Origin: JALHMQ01 sp964616395
GTDB taxonomy: Bacteria; Pseudomonadota; Gammaproteobacteria; Burkholderiales; Burkholderiaceae_F
Assembly (NCBI GenBank): GCA_964616395.1
Contig: CAZTUT010000030.1
Span: 1 to 24,822 of the forward strand
Length of the DNA: 24,822 nucleotides
Direction: 5' to 3'
Part shown: positions 7,717 to 14,416 of the stretch, piece after piece
Layout: every line of letters begins with the position of its first letter
Numbering within the stretch: the first letter of the stretch is position 1
Translations under genes and position numbers: made by a program
Notes under the pieces: generated by a model
Seen by the model: only the letters and a program-made list of their open reading frames with translations
The model's database searches: none
Told to the model about the DNA's origin: nothing

Positions 7717-10074
7717 ATGAACATGCTCGCGGTCAAGCTGCGGCGCGACCTGTGGGCCACGCGCGCGCAGGTCATCACGATTGCGCTGGTGATGGCCAGC
7801 GGGCTGGCCGCCTTTGGCGCGTCGCTGTCGACCTACCAGTCGCTGCGCTCGATGCAGGCCGACTACTACGACCGCGCCCGCTTCGCGCACGTCTTTGCGG
7901 TCGCGCGCCGCGTGCCGGCCGGCGTCGAGCCCGCGCTGCTGGCGCTGCCCGGCGTGGTCGATGTGCAGACCTCGCTCAGCTACGACGTGCTGCTCAGCCG
8001 CGACGACGTGCTGGAGCCGATGACCGCGCGCATCCACGCGCTGCCTGCGCAGGGCGAGCCGCGTATGAACCGGCTGACGCTGGTGGCCGGCCGCTGGCTC
8101 GATGCTGCTGCCCGCGACGAGGTGCTGGTCAACCAGAGCTTCGCGCGGGCACGCCGGCTGGCGCCCGGCGATACGGTTGATCTGCTGCTCAACGGCCGGC
8201 GCGAGCGGCTGCGGATCGCCGGCATCGTGCTGTCGCCCGAGTACGTGCTGGCGGTGCACCCGGGCGGCGGTGACGACCGCAGCTTCGGCATCTTCTGGAT
8301 GGCGCGCGACCGGCTGGCGGCCGCCTTCAGCATGGAGGGCGCGTTCAACCGGGTGGCGCTGCGGCTCGCGCCCGAGGCCTCGGAGCCGCAGACCCTGGCC
8401 GCGGTCGACCGGCTGCTCGCGCCCTATGGTTCCACCGGCGCCCACGGCCGCGCCGAGCAGATGTCGCATCAGGCGCTCACGCAGGAGATCGGCGAGCTGC
8501 GCGTGTTCGGGCTGGTGCTGCCGAGCCTGTTTCTGGCGATCTCGGCGTTCCTGATCCACGTTGTGCTGTCGCGCCAGATCGGGGTGCAGCGCGGGCAGAT
8601 CGCGGTGCTCAAGGCGCTCGGCTGTCCGGAGTCGCGCATCGCCGCTCATTACCTGGGCCACGCGCTGGCCATTGCCGCGCTCGGCATCGGGCTGGGGCTG
8701 GTGGCCGGCGCGCTGCTCGGCCAGCGGCTGACCGCGCTGTATGCGGAGTTCTTCCACTTTCCGTTGCTCGACTACCGCTACCCGCTGTGGGTCGCCGCGC
8801 TCGGCGGCGGCGCGCTGCTGGCGGCCGCCGTGGGAGGTGCCCTGGGCGCGATGCGGCGCGTGGTGCGGCTGCCGCCGGCCGATGCGATGCGGCCGGCCAC
8901 GCCGCCGACCTATCGGCCAGCGCTGCTGGAGCAGCTCGGCCTGGCGCGGCGGGCGCCGCCCTCGCTGCGGATGATCGTGCGCGACATGGAGCGGCGGCCG
9001 GCGCGGGTTGCCGCCACCGCCGCCGGCATCGCCGGCAGCGTGGCGATCCTGGTGGCCGGCACCTGGTGGGGCGATGCGATCGACTATCTGCTCGATGTCG
9101 AACTGCGCATGCGCGAGCGCCAGCACGTGATGCTGCAGCTGGCCGAGCCAGCCGCCACCAGCGCGCGCTTCGACCTGACGCGCCTGCCCGGCGTGCTCGA
9201 CGCCGAGATCGAGCGCACTGCCGCGGTACGGCTCAGCAACGGCTGGCGCAGCGACCGCACCGTGATCATCGGCCTGCCGGCCGACGGGCGGCTGCGGCGG
9301 TTGCTCGATGACCGGCTGCGCGTGGTGGCGCTGCCCGCCAGCGGCATCGTGCTCAATGCGCCGCTGGCGCGGCGTCTCGGCCTGCGCGTCGGCGACAGCG
9401 TGGAGGTCGAGTTCCTGCAAGGCGAGCGGCGGCGCCAGCCGGTACCGGTGGTGGCGCTCGTCAACGAGTCGATGGGCCTGCTCGCCTACATGGAGCGCGA
9501 CGCGCTCAACCGCCTGCTGGGCGAGGGCGACACCTTCAGCGGCGCGCGGCTGCGGATCGACTCCGCCGAACGCGCGTCGTTCATGCAGGCGGTCAAGCAG
9601 GTGCCGCGCGTGGCCACGGTGCTGGAGATCGGCCCGGTGATCCGCAGCTTTCGCGAGACCTCGGGTCGCTACGTGCTGGTGTTCACCAGCGTGCTGTCGG
9701 TGATGGCGGCGCTGATCGCGATTGGCGTGGTCTACAACAGCGCGCGCATCGCGCTCGCCGAACGCGAGTGGGAGCTGGCCAGCCTGCGCGTGCTCGGCAT
9801 GACGCGCGGCGAGGTGTCGATGCTGCTGCTGGGCGAGCTGGCGCTGATCGTGGCCGCGGCGCTGCCGCCCGGCTGGGTGGCCGGCTACTGGCTCAGTTAC
9901 GCGATCGCCGAGATGATCCGGCCCGAGACCTTCACGATCCCGCTGGTGATCCAGCCCAGCACCTATGCGTTTGCCACGCTGGTCGTGCTGGGCGCGGCGG
10001 CCGCCAGCGCGCTGGTGGTGCGACGGCGCATCGACCGGCTCGATCTGGTGAGCGCGCTCAAGACACGGGATTGA
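7717..10074 (+). CDS. FtsX-like ABC transporter permease (large, duplicated type)
   Basis: 785 residues. One membrane helix near the N terminus (about 17-37) is followed by a large extracytoplasmic domain and a first FtsX block of three helices (about 265-390, with VQRGQIAVLKALGCPESRI). A second helix and extracytoplasmic domain follow (about 430-640), then a second FtsX block (about 650-780, with SLRVLGMTRGEVSML). This double arrangement is that of large FtsX-type permeases that work with MacB/LolD-like ATPases and do not pump substrate through a classical channel but transmit force to the periplasm. It is the middle gene of a three-gene operon, between the ATPase (19-nt gap) and the adaptor (76-nt gap). 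The substrate is unknown. Confidence 0.93.
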   Translation: MNMLAVKLRRDLWATRAQVITIALVMASGLAAFGASLSTYQSLRSMQADYYDRARFAHVFAVARRVPAGVEPALLALPGVVDVQTSLSYDVLLSRDDVLEPMTARIHALPAQGEPRMNRLTLVAGRWLDAAARDEVLVNQSFARARRLAPGDTVDLLLNGRRERLRIAGIVLSPEYVLAVHPGGGDDRSFGIFWMARDRLAAAFSMEGAFNRVALRLAPEASEPQTLAAVDRLLAPYGSTGAHGRAEQMSHQALTQEIGELRVFGLVLPSLFLAISAFLIHVVLSRQIGVQRGQIAVLKALGCPESRIAAHYLGHALAIAALGIGLGLVAGALLGQRLTALYAEFFHFPLLDYRYPLWVAALGGGALLAAAVGGALGAMRRVVRLPPADAMRPATPPTYRPALLEQLGLARRAPPSLRMIVRDMERRPARVAATAAGIAGSVAILVAGTWWGDAIDYLLDVELRMRERQHVMLQLAEPAATSARFDLTRLPGVLDAEIERTAAVRLSNGWRSDRTVIIGLPADGRLRRLLDDRLRVVALPASGIVLNAPLARRLGLRVGDSVEVEFLQGERRRQPVPVVALVNESMGLLAYMERDALNRLLGEGDTFSGARLRIDSAERASFMQAVKQVPRVATVLEIGPVIRSFRETSGRYVLVFTSVLSVMAALIAIGVVYNSARIALAEREWELASLRVLGMTRGEVSMLLLGELALIVAAALPPGWVAGYWLSYAIAEMIRPETFTIPLVIQPSTYAFATLVVLGAAAASALVVRRRIDRLDLVSALKTRD

Positions 10075-10150
10075 TTCATCGGCATCATGAACATGGGCGG
10101 CATGCGGCCAGAGATTGCGGGCCGCTGCGCAGCCGAAGGAGAAACGCAAG

Positions 10151-11353
10151 GTGATCAAACGCAGGAATGTCGCCCTCGGCACCGGCCTCGTCGTCGCGGC
10201 GGCAGTGGCGCTGGTGTGGGCATTCCAGCCGCGTCCGTTGCCGGTCGAGGTGGCCGAGGTCGTGCGCGGCCCCTTCGAGAAGACCATCGATGAAGACGGC
10301 CGCACGCGTGTGCGGCAGCGCTACGTGATCGCAGCACCCCTGTCGGGCCGGCTGGCGCGCGTGACGCTCAACGCCGGCGATGCGGTGAAGGCCGGCGAGC
10401 CGGTCGCCCGGATCGCGCCGCTGGCGCCAGCGCTGCTCGACGCGCGCACCCGGCGCGAGTTGCAGGAGCGCGTGGGCGCCGCCGAGGCCCAGCTGGCGCA
10501 GGCGCGGGCCGAGGTCGCGCGTGCGGAGGCCGCGCTATCGCAGGCGCGGCTCGATCTGGAGCGGCAGGGCGCGCTGCAGGGCGCCGGCTTCGTCTCCGCG
10601 GCGGCACGTGAGCAGGCCGAACTGTCGGTCCGGGTGCAGGCGCGTGCGCGCGATGCCGCCGCCGCCGCGCAGCACGCCGCCGAACACGGTCTGGCGCAGG
10701 CGCGTGCCGCGGCGGTGCAGGCCACTGCTGACAATGCCCGTGCGTTGCCGGTGGTGTCGCCGGTGACCGGCCAGGTGCTGCGGTTGATCCAGCAGAGCGA
10801 GGCCGCTGTGGCGCTGGGCGCGCCGCTGATGGACGTGGGCGATACCGGCGACCTCGAGGTCGTGGTCGATCTGTTGTCGTCCGATGCAGCGCGGCTGCGG
10901 CCGGGCGCGCGCGTGCATCTCGATGCCGCTGGCGTCACGCGCACCGGCCGCCTGCGCCTGATCGAGCCGGCGGCCTTCACCAAGGTCTCGGCGCTGGGCG
11001 TGGAGGAGCAGCGGGTCAACGTGATTGTCGATTTCGATCCGGCCGCCGACAAGGAAAACGCGCCGCGGCTGGGCGACGGTTTCCGCGTCGATGCGCGCAT
11101 CGTCGAACTGTCGCAGCCCGACGCGCTGCTGGTGCCCGTGGCGGCGCTGTTTCGTGCCGGCGGCGGTGCGGCTGATGGCTGGGCGGTGTTCGTGCTCGTC
11201 GGCGGCCGTGCCGAGCAGCGCAGCGTCACGCTGGGCGCGCGCGGGCCGCTGAAGGCGGTGGTAACCGCCGGGCTCGATGCCGGCGAACGCGTGGTGGTCT
11301 ACCCGGGCGATGCGCTGAGCACCGGCCGGCGCGTGACGGTGGTGCCGCGCTGA
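10151..11353 (+). CDS. HlyD/RND-type periplasmic adaptor (membrane fusion) protein of the ABC exporter
   Basis: 400 residues from GTG 10151, supported by AGGAG at 10137-10141, 9 nt upstream; an upstream TTG at 10115 has no such site. It has one N-terminal membrane anchor (about 8-25, LGTGLVVAAAVALVWAF) and a first half-lipoyl motif (APLSGRLARVTLNAGDAVKAGEPV). An Ala/Gln/Glu/Arg-rich helical hairpin follows (about 95-205, heptad-like), then the second half-lipoyl motif (SPVTGQVLRLIQQSEAAV) and beta-barrel/membrane-proximal domains. Adaptors of this kind link an inner-membrane permease to an outer-membrane channel. No TolC-like gene is next to it, so a channel elsewhere in the genome would be needed. 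It is the last gene of the operon and is followed by a hairpin at 11389-11416. Confidence 0.93.
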   Translation: MIKRRNVALGTGLVVAAAVALVWAFQPRPLPVEVAEVVRGPFEKTIDEDGRTRVRQRYVIAAPLSGRLARVTLNAGDAVKAGEPVARIAPLAPALLDARTRRELQERVGAAEAQLAQARAEVARAEAALSQARLDLERQGALQGAGFVSAAAREQAELSVRVQARARDAAAAAQHAAEHGLAQARAAAVQATADNARALPVVSPVTGQVLRLIQQSEAAVALGAPLMDVGDTGDLEVVVDLLSSDAARLRPGARVHLDAAGVTRTGRLRLIEPAAFTKVSALGVEEQRVNVIVDFDPAADKENAPRLGDGFRVDARIVELSQPDALLVPVAALFRAGGGAADGWAVFVLVGGRAEQRSVTLGARGPLKAVVTAGLDAGERVVVYPGDALSTGRRVTVVPR

Positions 11354-11388
11354 GCGCGATCGTGCTCAGCCGGCACGCGGTGCTCGGA

Positions 11389-11416
11389 GCGAGGCCGGCG
11401 GTCTGCCGGCCTTCGC
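11389..11416. terminator. hairpin between convergent genes, possible bidirectional terminator
   Basis: GCGAGGCCGGC (11389-11399) pairs with GCCGGCCTTCGC (11405-11416), with one bulged base and a 5-nt loop. It lies 35 bp after the adaptor stop and 1 bp from the stop of the convergent small gene. There is no T-run, so termination is plausible but unproven. Confidence 0.4.
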
Positions 11417-11417
11417 G

Positions 11418-11615
11418 CTACATCTTGGGCTGCAACGGGCGCTGCGTACGAACGCGTTTGGCGGGTGCCGGTTCGGAGACCCGCGCCGGCGTGAGTGCCG
11501 GCTTATCCGCCGTGGCGCGATGCCGGCCAGCCGTGGGTGTCGATGCGGACTTCAGCAACTCGCGCTCGGAGTCGTGGAATGCGCTGGTGTGGGTCGTCGT
11601 CTTGCGGCGTGACAT
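11418..11615 (-). CDS. small basic hypothetical protein
   Basis: 65 residues, rich in Arg, Lys, Thr, Pro and Ala, with no membrane segment or signal peptide. I do not recognise a family. The main support is a clear ribosome binding site on the minus strand, AGGAG followed by TCCACC and ATG. Further support is its placement in an otherwise empty gap with a hairpin just beyond its stop. The N-terminal part (MSRRKTTTHTSAFHDSERE) is charged and the rest looks disordered. An overlapping plus-strand frame at 11362-11655 has no ribosome binding site and is the less likely choice. Confidence 0.55.
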   Translation of the reverse strand: MSRRKTTTHTSAFHDSERELLKSASTPTAGRHRATADKPALTPARVSEPAPAKRVRTQRPLQPKM

Positions 11616-11803
11616 GGTGGACTCCTGTGCGATGCGCTCGGCGCTGCCGGCCTGAGTTCAGGCTAGTCGCACGGGTATCGCGGGCATTGCCGCAGGTCAA
11701 TGCGTGGGCTGGCGGCCTTTCGGTCGCGCGCTCCGGGTGCATCCGTGCCGTTCGCCGCTCGGCCAGTCCGGGCTGCGTCTGAATTCGCCCCGCTCCGACG
11801 CTG

Positions 11804-12991
11804 TCAGCGCAAGAATTTCTCCGCCAGCCGGATCCAGTAGGTCGCGCCCAGCGGGATCAGGTCGTCGTTGAAGTCGAAGCTGGGGTTGTGCAGCATGCAG
11901 GGGCCCAGCCCGTGGCCGGCGGCGCGATGGCTGCCGTCGCCGTTGCCGATGAACACGTAGCAGCCGGGCCGCGCCTTCAGCATGAACGAGAAGTCCTCGG
12001 CGCCCATCGTCTGCTCGTGGTTGCGCACCACGTTGGCCGCACCGACGATGTCGTCGAGCACGCCGGCGGCAAAGTCGGTCTCGGCGGCGTGGTTGATGGT
12101 GGGCGGGTAGTTCCACTTGAACTGCACGTCGGCAGTGGCGCCGTGCGCTTCGGCGGTGAGCTGCGCGATGCGCGTCATCTCACGCTCGATCAGCGTGGTC
12201 ATCTCGTCGCTGAACGTGCGCACGGTGCCGCGCAGCGTGGCGGTGTTGGGAATCACGTTGATCGCCTCGCCGGCCGACATCATGGTGACCGACACCACCG
12301 CCGGGTCGACCGGCTTCTTCACGCGCGAGACGATCATCTGCAGCGCCAGCACGATCTGCGCGGCCACTGGCACCGGGTCGATGCCGAGGTAGGGCAGGCC
12401 AGCGTGTGCACCCTTGCCGCGCACCACGATCTCGAACTCGTTGCTCGACGCCATCAGGCCGCCGGTGCGCAGGCCGAACTGGCCCACGGGCAGACTCGGC
12501 CAGTTGTGCATGCCGAACACCGCGTCGCACGGGAAGCGGTCGAACAGGCCGTCGTCGATCATCCGCTGCGCGCCCGCGCCACCTTCCTCGGCCGGCTGGA
12601 AGATCAGCACCACGGTGCCGTCGAACGGCTTGACTTCGGCCAGGTAGCGGGCCGCCGCCAGCAGCATCGCGGTGTGGCCGTCGTGGCCGCAGGCGTGCAT
12701 CTTGCCGGGGAAGATCGAGCGGTGCGCGAACTCGTTGGTCTCGGTGATCGGCAGCGCGTCCATGTCGGCACGCAGGCCGATGCTCTTGCGCGAACTGCCG
12801 TTGCGGATCACGCCCACCACGCCGGTGCCGCCGAGGCCGCGATGCACATCGATGCCCCACTCGGCAAGCTTGGCGGCGACGATGTCGGCGGTCCGGTGCT
12901 CCTCGTAGCGCAGTTCGGGGTGCGCGTGCAGGTCACGACGGATGGCCTGGATCTCGGCGCGGAATTGAACCACGCGATCGATCAGTTGCAT
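11804..12991 (-). CDS. M20-family amidohydrolase, hippurate hydrolase-like
   Basis: 395 residues from ATG 12991, preceded by AAGGAG 5 nt upstream. The frame stays open to 13057 but that extension lacks a site. The metal-binding motif HACGHDGH (99-106, with C101 and H103) and the acidic pair E135-E136 in EEGGAGA are seen. So are GMHNWPSLPVGQF and the dimerisation-domain motif GKGAHAGLPYLGIDPV. These are marks of the M20D amidohydrolases (HipO, IAA-amino-acid hydrolases, N-acyl-amino-acid deacylases), which cleave an acyl group from an amino acid using two divalent metals. The true substrate cannot be told from sequence. There is no signal peptide, so it is cytoplasmic. It is divergent from the ArgE-type gene, 150 bp apart. 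Confidence 0.93.
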   Translation of the reverse strand: MQLIDRVVQFRAEIQAIRRDLHAHPELRYEEHRTADIVAAKLAEWGIDVHRGLGGTGVVGVIRNGSSRKSIGLRADMDALPITETNEFAHRSIFPGKMHACGHDGHTAMLLAAARYLAEVKPFDGTVVLIFQPAEEGGAGAQRMIDDGLFDRFPCDAVFGMHNWPSLPVGQFGLRTGGLMASSNEFEIVVRGKGAHAGLPYLGIDPVPVAAQIVLALQMIVSRVKKPVDPAVVSVTMMSAGEAINVIPNTATLRGTVRTFSDEMTTLIEREMTRIAQLTAEAHGATADVQFKWNYPPTINHAAETDFAAGVLDDIVGAANVVRNHEQTMGAEDFSFMLKARPGCYVFIGNGDGSHRAAGHGLGPCMLHNPSFDFNDDLIPLGATYWIRLAEKFLR

Positions 12992-13004
12992 GATGACTCC
13001 TTGC

Positions 13005-13023
13005 GTCAGCCCTTGCGGCTGAC
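13005..13023 (-). promoter_or_regulatory. leader hairpin next to the ribosome binding site of the amidohydrolase gene
   Basis: GTCAGCC and GGCTGAC form a perfect 7-bp stem with a 5-nt loop. On the minus strand the stem ends about 4 nt before the AAGGAG that serves the gene starting at 12991. The loop side contains GCAAGG, similar to the site itself. Its position suggests an effect on translation, but this is inference. Confidence 0.35.
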
Positions 13024-13085
13024 CGCAGCGTGCGGGGTAAACCTCGATGCTACCCAAGCGGGCCGATCCGCACCCCCGGCCGCCC

Positions 13086-13091
13086 TACAAT
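13086..13091 (+). promoter_or_regulatory. candidate -10 box (TACAAT) for the argE-type gene
   Basis: TACAAT matches the sigma-70 -10 consensus at five of six bases and lies 50 bp before the ATG at 13142. No good -35 box is seen at the usual spacing. Confidence 0.35.
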
Positions 13092-13141
13092 CGTCCGGGT
13101 CAATTCCGCCTGCCGCGATCCCGTCGTCGCGGAACTCCGCC

Positions 13142-14383
13142 ATGAACCTGCCGCTCGATTCCGCCGCCATCCCGTCTGTTGCCGCCTGTGCGGACGCCGC
13201 GCCGTCGCCCGAGGCGCTGGCAATGATCGATCGGCTGCTGGCGGTACCCACGGTCAGCCGCGACTCCAACCTGGGCGTGATCGAGATCGCACGCGACCAT
13301 CTGGCTGCGCTCGGTCTGGCGCCCTCGCTGGTCTACGACCGCCGCGAGCGCAAGGCGAATCTGTTCTGCACGCTGGCCGATGACGCAGCCGCGGCGCGCA
13401 CGCGCGGGCTGATCCTGTCCGGCCATACCGACACGGTGCCGGTCGACGGCCAGGACTGGTCGAGCGATCCGTTCAAGGCCGATCACCGCGACGGCCGCAT
13501 CCACGCGCGCGGCAGCGCCGACATGAAGGGCTTCATCGCGATCGCGCTGGCCTGGGCCGAGCGATTCCGCAACGCGCAGCAGCGGCTGCCGATCCACCTG
13601 TCGCTGACCTACGACGAGGAGACCACGTTCATCGGCGTGCGCGGCCTGCTGGCTGACCTCGCGGAGCGCGGTATCCGGCCGGCCGGCTGCATCATCGGCG
13701 AGCCGACCGACATGCGGGCGATCGTCGCGCACAAGGGCAAGCGCGACTTCTGCTGCCGGCTGCGCGGACGCGAGGCGCATTCGTCGCTGACGCCCACCGG
13801 CGTCAACGCGATCGAGTACGCGGCCGAGCTGATCGGTTTCATCCGCCGGCTGGCCGAGCGCATGGCGCGCGAGGAGCCGCGCGACGCCCGCTTCGAAGTG
13901 CCGTACTCCACGCTGCAGACCGGCGTGATCAAGGGCGGCATCGCGGTCAACGTGGTGCCGCGCGACTGCGAGTTCAACTTCGAGATGCGCAACCTGCCGG
14001 CCACGCCGCACGATTCGATGACGCAGCCGATCCTCGACTTCGCGCAGCGCGAGCTGCTGCCGAAGATGCGCGCGGTGGCGGCCGATGCCGACATCCGCTT
14101 CGAGATGGGCATGGACCTGCCGGCCTTCGGCATCGCCGCCGATGCGCCGCTGGTGCACTGGGCGCAGCAGCTGGCCGGCAGCGCGCACCTGGGCGCGGGC
14201 GCGGTCAGTTTTGCCACCGAGGCGAGCATGTTCTCCAGCGCCGGCATTCCCACCGTGGTGATGGGTCCGGGCTCGATCGAGCAGGCGCACAAGCCCGACG
14301 AGTACATCAGCTACGCGCAGGTCGCCGCCTGCGAGGCGTTCTTCGCGCGGCTGTGCGCGGCCGAGCCGTTCGGCGCGGCGTGA
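13142..14383 (+). CDS. argE: acetylornithine deacetylase (ArgE/DapE family, M20)
   Basis: 413 residues from ATG 13142. The dinuclear metal site is complete: H95 and D97 in SGHTDTVPVDG, D127 in GSADMKGF, catalytic E159 with metal-binding E160 in YDEET, E187 in IGEPTDM, and H383 in EQAHKPDEY. The lid/dimer domain carries KGKRDFCCRLRGREAHSS. The expected reaction is removal of the acetyl group from N2-acetylornithine to give ornithine and acetate in the cytoplasm. Many betaproteobacteria make ornithine through ArgJ, so this ArgE-type enzyme may act on another N-acyl amino acid. It is divergent from a second M20 enzyme and is followed after 33 bp by the molybdoenzyme gene. Confidence 0.9.
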   Translation: MNLPLDSAAIPSVAACADAAPSPEALAMIDRLLAVPTVSRDSNLGVIEIARDHLAALGLAPSLVYDRRERKANLFCTLADDAAAARTRGLILSGHTDTVPVDGQDWSSDPFKADHRDGRIHARGSADMKGFIAIALAWAERFRNAQQRLPIHLSLTYDEETTFIGVRGLLADLAERGIRPAGCIIGEPTDMRAIVAHKGKRDFCCRLRGREAHSSLTPTGVNAIEYAAELIGFIRRLAERMAREEPRDARFEVPYSTLQTGVIKGGIAVNVVPRDCEFNFEMRNLPATPHDSMTQPILDFAQRELLPKMRAVAADADIRFEMGMDLPAFGIAADAPLVHWAQQLAGSAHLGAGAVSFATEASMFSSAGIPTVVMGPGSIEQAHKPDEYISYAQVAACEAFFARLCAAEPFGAA

Positions 14384-14416
14384 GCCGGATCGGCTGACGA
14401 CACCGCGCGAGCGCCG

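Noticed and set aside
7657..10305. Long minus-strand open frame opposite the FtsX-type permease
   Set aside because: Product is His/Gln/Arg-rich with no family blocks, and it covers three clear plus-strand genes.
11362..11655. Plus-strand small gene overlapping the 65-residue minus-strand gene
   Set aside because: No ribosome binding site and no recognisable features; it runs through the hairpin at 11389-11416.
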